From Oscillospiraceae bacterium (GTDB lineage: Bacteria; Bacillota; Clostridia; Oscillospirales; CAG-272): a stretch of 17,422 nucleotides of DNA. The stretch lies in assembly GCA_009779295.1 (NCBI GenBank), contig WREN01000012.1, positions 1-17,422 on the forward strand, written 5' to 3'. This document shows, in pieces, positions 1 through 9,055 of this stretch. Each line of letters begins with the position of its first letter. The first letter of the stretch is position 1. The position numbers were made by a program, and so were the translations under genes. The notes under the pieces were generated by a model. The model worked only from the letters and a program-made list of their open reading frames with translations, did no database searches and was not told the origin of the DNA.

Positions 1-1154
1 ACGTTGAACGAAGCAATCTTCCGCGTAATTGCGCCGTAATCTCCGGATTTTTCGTAATAAGAAAGCGCGTCCGTCTGATAACCATTCGCGTCACACCATT
101 CGCCCGCTGCCTGATATGTTTCCCTCTTATCTTCATCTGTCAGGAACTCATCCTGCTTCTGCCGCAGATATTCCAAAAACAGGTGATGTATCATATATGT
201 ATCCAAATGAAAATCATAACGGATATATGCGTTTACCAACTCCATTTCCTCTATAACTGTTTCATCCTCCGCCAGCGTTTTGATGAGACTGGCGGCAAGA
301 TGGTCTATCAGCGAAATGCGCAGCAGGAAACGCCAAAGCCGTCCTGAAAGCATTTGAGAGGTTTCGGCTTCGATCAGCCGGAAAATATTTTTCTTCATGG
401 CTTCGAGCGCATAACGCTCATACTTCTGTTCTTTCATCAGTGAGCGCCCGATGAGGTTGACGGCAAATGCCCAACCCTGCGTATCGTCATAAATATTCCG
501 TATATCCGCCTTTGTGACCGAAAGTTTAAGCTGATTGAAATATTCGAGAATCTCATCCTCAGTAAAGCACAGGGTATTTTCCTGTATCGTGAACACGCGC
601 TCGCGCATCATCATGCCTATCAAGTTGAGCTCCGGCGCGGTGCGCGAAATGAGTAATAACGTCACGTTTGACGGAATCATGCTGACCGCCCGCTCAAAGA
701 AACGGAGTACGGCGGTATTATGTATCAGATGAAAGTCGTCAAATATCTGGATATGTATCCCGGGCAGCGCGGCCAATCCGCGCATTACAGTGGTGTATTT
801 CGCAAACGCTTCGTCGGTTTCAGGAAATCCGATCTCCGCAAGCCGCGCTCCCGTTTCCGGTCGGGACAAGGAAACGACGTTCGTGTAACTCTCCCAAAAA
901 CGCGTCGCGTTATTATCCCGTTCTGAAATTTGCAGCCAAATCGTATGCGCTTCGTTTTCCTGTAAAAAAGAATGTACCACGCGCGTCTTGCCGTAGCCCG
1001 CTCCCGCGCATACGACGACCAGCGGATAACTCATGGCGTCATCCAGAAGTTTATGCAGACGCGGGCGCTTCAGGCACGCGCTGCATTGGTTGAAACCGTT
1101 TATGCCGCCGTACTGATTTATGGTGTTTGTATTACTGCCAAAACATTGCTCCAT
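1..1154 (-). CDS. MalT/LuxR-type ATP-dependent transcriptional regulator (LAL), C-terminus beyond left edge
   Basis: This is an open frame on the complement strand that continues past base 1, with 384 residues visible. After a short leader comes the MalT-style entry (KRPRLHKLLDD, about residues 29-39), then a Walker A loop AGAGYGKT (50-57), a Walker B stretch IQIFDDFHLI (135-144) and a sensor-like LLLISRTAPE (166-175). This order matches the NTPase (STAND) module of MalT and other large LuxR-type regulators. Such proteins are usually 800-900 residues, with TPR-like repeats and a C-terminal LuxR helix-turn-helix, and those parts would lie outside the window. The inducer is unknown. The chosen start at 1154 lies 12 bases after an AAAGGGG element; an in-frame ATG at 1166 directly abuts that element and is less likely. 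The gene begins 38 bp after the tetR stop on the same strand and may share its promoter. The family call is strong; the DNA-binding part is inferred. Confidence 0.85.
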   Translation of the reverse strand, partial: MEQCFGSNTNTINQYGGINGFNQCSACLKRPRLHKLLDDAMSYPLVVVCAGAGYGKTRVVHSFLQENEAHTIWLQISERDNNATRFWESYTNVVSLSRPETGARLAEIGFPETDEAFAKYTTVMRGLAALPGIHIQIFDDFHLIHNTAVLRFFERAVSMIPSNVTLLLISRTAPELNLIGMMMRERVFTIQENTLCFTEDEILEYFNQLKLSVTKADIRNIYDDTQGWAFAVNLIGRSLMKEQKYERYALEAMKKNIFRLIEAETSQMLSGRLWRFLLRISLIDHLAASLIKTLAEDETVIEEMELVNAYIRYDFHLDTYMIHHLFLEYLRQKQDEFLTDEDKRETYQAAGEWCDANGYQTDALSYYEKSGDYGAITRKIASFN

Positions 1155-1192
1155 AGACAGATTCATCCCCTTTCGAACATATCATACCGTTT

Positions 1193-1789
1193 CTATATCG
1201 GCGTAATCATGGAAAACAGAAAAGACATACCCGCCTGATATTCAGCGACATTTTGTTTAAACGCGGAATTGTTGAGCGCCGCGGCGCTGTAACAGTAATA
1301 AGACGTGACCTTGAGAAAGGTATCGATATCAAACGGTTTGATTTTTTCAAGTTCCACTAAACGCAACAGTAACGGCTTTAATATATTTGTAATATTTTCA
1401 AAAATATTTTCGCGGATAAAATGTTCGCTTTCAGGGTCGGAGCAAATTTCCCGCGACGCGGTAACGAGTATCTGATCAAGCATTTTCCGTGTTTTTTCAT
1501 TAAAATGAAATTCTGATTTCATAAGCACCGCGTGAGGCGGGTCGGTTTCCGCCAGCCGCAAAAGCTCATTCAAGTCGGGACATTCTTTAAGCCGCTCCTC
1601 GGTATAAAATCTATAAAGGCTTTTTAAAACGCCGTCCTTAGAAGCAAAATAATAATAAATCATTGCCGAATTGACGCCGGCAGTGGAGGATATTTCTCTT
1701 ACGCTGACTTTCTCATAGCCTTTTTCGGAAAATAATTTTGCCGAGGTTTCCATAATTTTTTCTTTCGCGGTTTTTTTCTGTACTTTCAT
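1193..1789 (-). CDS. TetR/AcrR-family transcriptional repressor
   Basis: This 198-residue protein has the usual TetR length. Residues about 8-55 form the TetR_N helix-turn-helix, with ETSAKLFSEKGYEKVSVREI followed by AGVNSAMIYYYFASKDGVL, the typical recognition-helix pattern ending in YYYF..K. The C-terminal two thirds is helical and variable, as expected for a ligand-binding and dimerisation domain; the ligand cannot be predicted. The start is supported by AGGTG six bases upstream. The promoter has perfect -35 and -10 boxes and overlaps two operator-like palindromes, so negative autoregulation is likely. The MalT-like gene follows on the same strand after 38 bp and is probably co-transcribed. 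The plus-strand gene at 1968 diverges from it and may also be controlled by it. Confidence 0.92.
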   Translation of the reverse strand: MKVQKKTAKEKIMETSAKLFSEKGYEKVSVREISSTAGVNSAMIYYYFASKDGVLKSLYRFYTEERLKECPDLNELLRLAETDPPHAVLMKSEFHFNEKTRKMLDQILVTASREICSDPESEHFIRENIFENITNILKPLLLRLVELEKIKPFDIDTFLKVTSYYCYSAAALNNSAFKQNVAEYQAGMSFLFSMITPI

Positions 1790-1816
1790 TTTTTCACCTG
1801 CTTAAAATAATATAAT

Positions 1817-1867
1817 ATTAAACGATCGTTTAATTAAATATCATTATATCAATTAATCGTTTGATTG
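1817..1867. promoter_or_regulatory. Two TetR operator-like palindromes flanking the -10 box
   Basis: A perfect 18-bp palindrome, ATTAAACGATCGTTTAAT, spans 1817-1834, just downstream of the tetR -10 box and over the expected transcription start. A second, imperfect palindrome at 1850-1867 (7 of 9 pairs) lies in the spacer between -35 and -10. The two share ATCGTTT(A/G)ATT as a direct repeat at 1824-1834 and 1856-1866, an offset of 32 bases or about three helical turns. Position and spacing fit cooperative binding of a TetR dimer pair; the protein-site match itself is inferred. Confidence 0.75.
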
Positions 1868-1871
1868 TCAA
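1843..1871 (-). promoter_or_regulatory. Sigma-A promoter of the tetR-malT-like unit
   Basis: Read on the complement strand, TTGACA (1871-1866) is followed by exactly 17 bases and TATAAT (1848-1843). Both boxes match the vegetative sigma-A consensus perfectly. Transcription would start near 1836 and leave a leader of about 45 nt before the tetR ATG at 1789. Confidence 0.85.
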
Positions 1872-1967
1872 TATTTTTTAGGGTGTATTTTGCGAAAAAT
1901 AAATATTTTTTCAGGTGATAGTACGGGCATATAAATCATGGTAAACTAAACGCAGAGGTGATTCAAA

Positions 1968-2211
1968 ATGAATAATTATAAATCCGCGGGTATATTATTC
2001 ACCGTTTTCTTCTACATAATAATAGTTGCGATGATCGCCGGATCAACCCTGTTCGCGTTAAGCGGCAATGAGAACAAATCTATTTTCGGGTACCGCTTTT
2101 ATACGGTTTTATCCGAACGGAATGTACGGGTTCTCCGTACTGATCAGCTTAACGGCTATTACTATTCTTTTATTGATAAACAGGCGGGAGGAGAATGAAG
2201 ATAACATATGA
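1968..2211 (+). pseudogene. Decayed SipW-like (S26B) signal peptidase: N- and C-terminal membrane segments kept, catalytic core lost
   Basis: The ATG frame at 1968 (AGAGGTG upstream) gives a 76-residue product with a membrane segment at about residues 8-30, then KSIFGYRFYTVLS (38-50). In clostridial and SipW-type signal peptidases this passage directly precedes the catalytic S-x-S-M motif, but here it runs into unrelated residues. From 2113, the frame one base over reads PNGMYGFSVLISLTAITILLLINRREENEDNI and stops at TGA 2209-2211. That is a hydrophobic helix followed by a charged tail, as at the SipW C-terminus, and its stop overlaps the next ATG at 2208 (ATGA). The simplest reading is an internal deletion of roughly 100 codons plus loss of frame. 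The 76-residue product would have no peptidase activity. An alternative is a small membrane protein that resembles the family by chance. Confidence 0.7.
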
Positions 2212-3329
2212 GAAATTCAAAGTTTATATTTATGGTCGCACTTATTTATTCATTCACAGTTATCGCAGGAAGCACCTTTTCATGGTTCACTGCGGGTGAC
2301 AAACGGCTTAATCTGTTTGAAACCGGTTCCGTTTCGGTTCCGCCGGACGGGTCGAATGGACTCCAATCCTTGCCGTCAGGATTTTTGGAAATCATGAGGC
2401 ATGTTGTCGAGGGCGAAACTTACGCGCTGATAATCACGGAAAGACCGGTCCTGTCAGGACCGGACATGAATCTTTTCGTGCATTGGGCAAACCGTCAGTA
2501 CCCGATCAACGATTGGTTTTACGGTATCGGATATGAAACTTGTCCGCAGGTCGTAAAAGACGCCGCGGTAGGCGCCGCGGACGTTACGACGGTGATAGCC
2601 CCTAATATCGACTTAACAGGCGTGTCGAAACCCGATCCCGACTCGGCGCCGTTCGCGTTCGCTTCCAGCAGCCATGAAAGCCGTATACGATGGATACATA
2701 ATCTCGGTAAACCGTATGATTTCAAATACAGAGATTACTGGACGCGTTCGATGTTTAGCGAAACACAGGCGCGTTACGCTCAGTACGACGGAAACATTAT
2801 CTGGGGCGATCCCTCGCGACCCGGCGTCGGCGTGCGTCCCGCGCTCTGGGTAAAGGTAGATTACGAACCTATACCGGATTCATCTATGAAGGTAAGTCCG
2901 ACACTCGAATACAGGTTTCGAAACCTAAGCTGCGTAGGACTCCCGGCGCCCGGTTTTATATCGTCCGAACCGGGTGAGATGAGCGGCGATCTGGTATGGC
3001 TGGCGGCAAGTGCCGCAGGGCATTATGTGGAGTTTGTCATTCCCGGCGTAACGCCGGCAGGAACTTATTCATTGATCGCAAGCGTCAGAAAGACCCGTGA
3101 CGCAGGTACGGTTCAGGCGTCGGTCAACGGCGAAAATATATGGCCGGCGGTCAATTTGTACGGCTATACTCAATCGTTCGAAAATGTCGATTTCGGAAGT
3201 TTTACGCTGAACAACGATGTTACTCATTTGATAATCCGTTTTACAGTCACAGATTTAAGCACCTATTATGGAGACAGATGCTACATTATTCTTCACTCGC
3301 TTATGCTGGCTCCTCCTAAAATAATATAA
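2208..3329 (+). CDS. Exported protein with SipW-type signal sequence, DUF6273-like module and carbohydrate-binding-like C-terminus
   Basis: The 373-residue protein opens with a hydrophobic helix (residues about 5-24) followed by AGSTFSWFTAGDKRLNLFETG (20-40), the pattern seen in SipW-processed TasA/camelysin-like substrates (small residues, then FT..D...N.F). A middle region resembles DUF6273 modules of Firmicute surface proteins: ALIITERPV (73-80) near its start and GVGVRPALWVKVDY (206-219) at its end. Residues about 230-373 read as a beta-sandwich of galactose-binding or CBM6/35 style, with EFVIPGVTPAGTYSLIASVR, VQASVNGENI and alternating strands. It is probably cell-surface or secreted; the ligand is unknown. 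The ATG lies in a four-base ATGA overlap with the ancestral end of the upstream peptidase gene, so translation was coupled. The GGAGGAG ribosome site is about 14 bases away, slightly far. The domain names are from memory and moderately secure. Confidence 0.72.
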   Translation: MRNSKFIFMVALIYSFTVIAGSTFSWFTAGDKRLNLFETGSVSVPPDGSNGLQSLPSGFLEIMRHVVEGETYALIITERPVLSGPDMNLFVHWANRQYPINDWFYGIGYETCPQVVKDAAVGAADVTTVIAPNIDLTGVSKPDPDSAPFAFASSSHESRIRWIHNLGKPYDFKYRDYWTRSMFSETQARYAQYDGNIIWGDPSRPGVGVRPALWVKVDYEPIPDSSMKVSPTLEYRFRNLSCVGLPAPGFISSEPGEMSGDLVWLAASAAGHYVEFVIPGVTPAGTYSLIASVRKTRDAGTVQASVNGENIWPAVNLYGYTQSFENVDFGSFTLNNDVTHLIIRFTVTDLSTYYGDRCYIILHSLMLAPPKII

Positions 3330-3366
3330 AAGAGGAAAATAATGCATATCGAAAATCAAATCTTCC

Positions 3367-6351
<2,985 letters not shown>

Positions 6352-6400
6352 AAAAATTAATTCCTCATTTTACATAAATATTTCTACACCCAACGGCACA

Positions 6401-7390
6401 TCAGTACGCGCGGGCGTCTATGTCTTCCTGCGTAATGGTCGCCGCGTCAAAGGCTGCTTCGTCTACATAAGCGAGCTTATCGGGCGTTTCCCCATTTATC
6501 AGTTGTTTTATGATCGTCTCTACGCGGGGACCGTGCAGAGGATTACATTCGACATTATAATTGATCCTGCCTTTTATGGTAGCGTCAAGCCCCGCGTGCG
6601 TCGCGTCAAAAGAAATGACCGTGACTCCGCCGTTTAAACCGTATGGCTTTTTCGCCACATCCATCGCTTCCATCGCGCCGTATGCCATATTGTCGTTTTC
6701 GCAATACACAACGTCGAAGCTGTCATACTGCTTTAAGACAAACTCCATGACTTCTTTGCCCTTCACCTGCGTAAAATCGCCTGTAGCGCGATATATGACC
6801 TCCCAGCCTTTGTTTCTTTCGACCCCCGCCTGAAGCCCCTCTGTACGGCCGATTTGCGCGGACGACCCGATATTCCCCTGCAGATGCACGATCTTCAGGC
6901 TTGCCCTATCCTTGAATGTTGTTTCCATCCACGCGACAGCGGTATCGCCCTCTTTGCGGAAATCGGAACCTACCCAGCAGGTATAAAGGCTGTCGTCCGA
7001 CGTTTTGATCATACGGTCGACTATGATGACCGGAATACCGGCGTTTTTGGCCTCTCTCAGCGCGTCGTCCCAGCCTTCTTCGGTAACGGGCGCGAAAACT
7101 ATGTAGTCAACTTTTTGCGCGATAAACTCCCGTATGGCCGCGATTTGGTTCTCCTGTTTCTGCTGAGCGTCCTTTAAGATCAATTTATATCCGTTTTCTT
7201 CATTGAAAGTTTCTCTCATGGATTTTGTATTTGCGAGGCGCCAATCGGACTCCGCCCCAACCTGTGAAAAACCGACGACGATGAATCCGTCGTTGTTTCC
7301 GAAGGGACTGCCTGAATCCTTGTTTCCCTGATTGCACGCTGTGAACGTCAGAATCAGAAAGCATAGCCCGAGCGCTATAAACTTTTTCAT
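6401..7390 (-). CDS. YtfQ-like sugar-binding lipoprotein (ABC-type periplasmic-binding fold)
   Basis: The 329-residue protein has a lipoprotein signal peptide with lipobox FTAC and lipidation Cys19, so it would be anchored on the outer face of the membrane. The mature part opens with VVGFSQVGAESDWRLANT and continues with DAQQKQENQIAAIREFIAQKVDYIVFAPV, then GIPVIIVDR. This is very close in order and wording to E. coli YtfQ (galactofuranose-binding) and the wider Peripla_BP_4 family for pentoses and furanoses. Later segments GDFTQVKGKEVMEF and YCENDNMAYGAMEAM match the same family. The exact sugar is not proven. The usual partners (ytfR ATPase, ytfT/yjfF permeases) are absent from the window. 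Instead a hybrid kinase gene follows after 49 bp, so the protein may serve as the kinase's ligand receptor. The GGAGGAA site eight bases before the ATG supports the start. Confidence 0.88.
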   Translation of the reverse strand: MKKFIALGLCFLILTFTACNQGNKDSGSPFGNNDGFIVVGFSQVGAESDWRLANTKSMRETFNEENGYKLILKDAQQKQENQIAAIREFIAQKVDYIVFAPVTEEGWDDALREAKNAGIPVIIVDRMIKTSDDSLYTCWVGSDFRKEGDTAVAWMETTFKDRASLKIVHLQGNIGSSAQIGRTEGLQAGVERNKGWEVIYRATGDFTQVKGKEVMEFVLKQYDSFDVVYCENDNMAYGAMEAMDVAKKPYGLNGGVTVISFDATHAGLDATIKGRINYNVECNPLHGPRVETIIKQLINGETPDKLAYVDEAAFDAATITQEDIDARAY

Positions 7391-7447
7391 TTTTTATTCC
7401 TCCAAATTTCAGTATTTTCCTGAGGACAGTATTTACTTTATTATATT

Positions 7448-7476
7448 ATTATAATATAATGGTGTTATAAATACAA
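7448..7476 (-). promoter_or_regulatory. Sigma-A promoter for the sugar-binding protein / kinase operon
   Basis: On the complement strand, TTGTAT (7476-7471), a 17-base spacer and TATAAT (7453-7448) form a good sigma-A promoter. The expected start is near 7441, giving a leader of about 50 nt before the ATG at 7390. The surrounding stretch is very AT-rich. Confidence 0.75.
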
Positions 7477-7529
7477 GCGATAAATGTAAAATTTTTATTT
7501 TCTATTTTTATGGATGGGGAATAATTAAC

Positions 7530-7555
7530 AAAAGCCGTCATTTCTGACGGCTTTT
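7530..7555 (-). terminator. Intrinsic terminator of the GH20-like gene
   Basis: AAAAGCCGTCA (7530-7540) and TGACGGCTTTT (7545-7555) pair perfectly around a four-base loop, 15 bp beyond the stop of the minus-strand GH20-like gene. On that strand the hairpin ends in a TTTT run followed by more T-rich sequence. It separates this gene from the downstream lipoprotein/kinase operon. Confidence 0.85.
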
Positions 7556-7570
7556 CCCATTTTTGATTTA

Positions 7571-8548
7571 TTATTTAAATAATTCTTCCAGAGTTACCGC
7601 CAATTTCTGAATCGTTTCATTTTCGCTCGTTTCGATACCCATTATATGTTTTGCAATTTCCGTTGACCTGTGCCATGTAGTAGCTAAGAATCCTTTCAAA
7701 TTATCGCCTCCGTGGTTTTCCGCGTATTGTAAAAATTTAACCGCGTTTTCTTTATACCTCCACGGGCATACAAGGAACTCAAAACCGTGGCTCCCGAAAA
7801 TATCTACGGAAACATACGCGTCGTTGTTTTCATAATGCCAGTCGCATATAATTATATCCTTTGCGACTTTATTGATGGCGCTTTCCGTAGCGTTGCCCGA
7901 CGCTTCCCACGTTCCGTATCCGGTTTTGCTCGACAAAAGGCGGTCGCCCCACATATATGTGCGTTTGCCGTTTTTCCTCAAATGCGAAGCGAGCGCGTTT
8001 ATCCAATCCGCGAATATATCCGCCGTCGATTTTCCTGTCGATTTGCATCTTTCGCATAAGCCGATGTCAAATACTTCATCGCATCCGATATGTAACCCGT
8101 CGGCCTCGCAAACTTCAATTAATTCATCCATCAGGTCAAATATGATCGGCTTTATATCGGGGTGATTGGGGCACAAACTGCGGCAGTAAAAAACTTCATC
8201 CATTTCGGGGGTTTCATCAAACTCAGGATGGCTTCTTAAAAGCCCGTCCATTGAATCTTTTAATTTTCCCGATTGATGACCCAGCAGGTTCATTTTCGGC
8301 ACAAGCTTGATATTATTGCGTTTGCACGCTTCCCTGATTTGAATCATGGTCTCTTTTGAAACGGCGTTTTTGGACGCGCATTCGGGACGGCTTTCAAATT
8401 GGTAATTATAACGGGTCAGAAGAACAAGTAAATTGCAATTTCTCGGAGCAAGCCATTCGTCGACAAATTTTACAAACACATCCGTGTCTTCGTTTCTCGG
8501 TACATTCAAACATATGCCCCTGATTTCGCGGTCAAGATAAGTGTTCAT
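7571..8548 (-). CDS. Family 20-type glycoside hydrolase (beta-N-acetylhexosaminidase-like), cytoplasmic
   Basis: This 325-residue protein has no signal peptide. It reads as a single TIM barrel of GH20 type: NNIKLVPKMNLLGHQSG (78-94) corresponds to the usual 'PEID.PGH' strand, and GLHIGCDEVF (151-160) carries the Asp-Glu pair (D157, E158) that in GH20 positions the substrate acetamido group and supplies the general acid. YMWGDRLL (198-205) fits the strand with the W.D motif, and TTWHR (290-294) fits the later aromatic strand. The usual N-terminal GH20b domain is missing, so the protein is catalytic-core only. C165 and C168 form a CxxC just after the active-site loop, perhaps a metal site. The likely substrate is an imported GlcNAc/GalNAc-containing oligosaccharide (inference). 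The AAAGGAG site and a perfect promoter precede the ATG. It is divergent from the VOC operon and closed by its own terminator. Confidence 0.82.
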   Translation of the reverse strand: MNTYLDREIRGICLNVPRNEDTDVFVKFVDEWLAPRNCNLLVLLTRYNYQFESRPECASKNAVSKETMIQIREACKRNNIKLVPKMNLLGHQSGKLKDSMDGLLRSHPEFDETPEMDEVFYCRSLCPNHPDIKPIIFDLMDELIEVCEADGLHIGCDEVFDIGLCERCKSTGKSTADIFADWINALASHLRKNGKRTYMWGDRLLSSKTGYGTWEASGNATESAINKVAKDIIICDWHYENNDAYVSVDIFGSHGFEFLVCPWRYKENAVKFLQYAENHGGDNLKGFLATTWHRSTEIAKHIMGIETSENETIQKLAVTLEELFK

Positions 8549-8574
8549 TTAATTTTAATCTCCTTTTTAATTTT

Positions 8575-8603
8575 ATTATACATTATAATTTTTTTATTGT
8601 CAA
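8575..8603 (-). promoter_or_regulatory. Sigma-A promoter of the GH20-like gene
   Basis: On the complement strand, TTGACA (8603-8598), a 17-base spacer and TATAAT (8580-8575) match the consensus perfectly. The expected start is near 8568, leaving a leader of only about 20 nt with the AAAGGAG ribosome site. Confidence 0.85.
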
Positions 8604-8612
8604 TATATTGAC
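8599..8612. promoter_or_regulatory. Palindrome uniting the two divergent -35 boxes (possible operator)
   Basis: GTCAATATATTGAC is a perfect 14-bp palindrome made of the two back-to-back -35 hexamers plus the TATA between them. Part of the symmetry follows automatically from opposing TTGAC boxes. Even so, both polymerases cannot easily bind at once, so the two transcription units probably compete or share a regulator at this point. Confidence 0.55.
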
Positions 8613-8636
8613 GAAAAGGATCGGATAGGTTATAAT
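8608..8636 (+). promoter_or_regulatory. Sigma-A promoter of the VOC / lipoprotein / GH42-like operon
   Basis: TTGACG (8608-8613), a 17-base spacer and TATAAT (8631-8636) form a near-perfect promoter. The start is expected near 8643, about 30 nt before the ATG at 8673. Its -35 box lies four bases from the -35 box of the divergent GH20 promoter. Confidence 0.83.
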
Positions 8637-8672
8637 TTATAATAATATAAAAGTTACGGAAGGAAAAATAAT

Positions 8673-9044
8673 ATGAAATTTACAATAGCGCACAGCAACA
8701 TTAATGTCTGCGATTTGGAAAAATCATTGGAATTCTACAAAAAAGCATTGGGATTAGAGGAAATCCGCCGGCACAAGGCTGCTGACGGGAGTTTTGAGCT
8801 TGTGTTTCTGGCGGACAGCGTAACGGCGCACCGGATAGAGCTGACATGGCTGCGGGATAAAGAAGCTCCGTATGACCTCGGCGACAATGAATCGCATATT
8901 GCTTTCACAGTAGACGATATTAAAGCCGCCCACGGTCTTCACGAACAAATGGGGTGTATCTGCTACGAAAATACGGGCATGGGATTATATTTCATAGAAG
9001 ACCCGGATGGGTATTGGCTGGAAATTCTTCCCGCTAAAAAATAA
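8673..9044 (+). CDS. VOC-superfamily metalloenzyme, glyoxalase I-like
   Basis: This 123-residue protein has two beta-alpha-beta-beta-beta halves typical of glyoxalase I. The four metal ligands of GloA line up: H7 (AHSNINVCDLEKSLEFY), E56 (HRIELTWL), H75 (SHIAFTVDD) and E117 (GYWLEILP). The ending FIEDPDGYWLEIL is the classic family signature. Lactoylglutathione lyase or a related detoxifying isomerase/dioxygenase is possible, and substrate choice cannot be read from the sequence. It is the first gene of a plus-strand operon, with GGAAGG before the ATG, and is followed after 11 bp by a lipoprotein gene. A link to sugar breakdown, which produces methylglyoxal, is an inference. Confidence 0.85.
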   Translation: MKFTIAHSNINVCDLEKSLEFYKKALGLEEIRRHKAADGSFELVFLADSVTAHRIELTWLRDKEAPYDLGDNESHIAFTVDDIKAAHGLHEQMGCICYENTGMGLYFIEDPDGYWLEILPAKK

Positions 9045-9055
9045 AGGAGGTTAAT

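Noticed and set aside
1880..1950. Plus-strand promoter for the decayed peptidase gene
   Set aside because: TATAAA and TAAACT boxes exist but neither has a credible -35 at proper spacing, so none is annotated.
2195..2290. ATG at 2195 close to the GGAGGAG site as an alternative start
   Set aside because: That frame is short and unrelated; the 2208 frame carries the signal sequence and the full-length protein.
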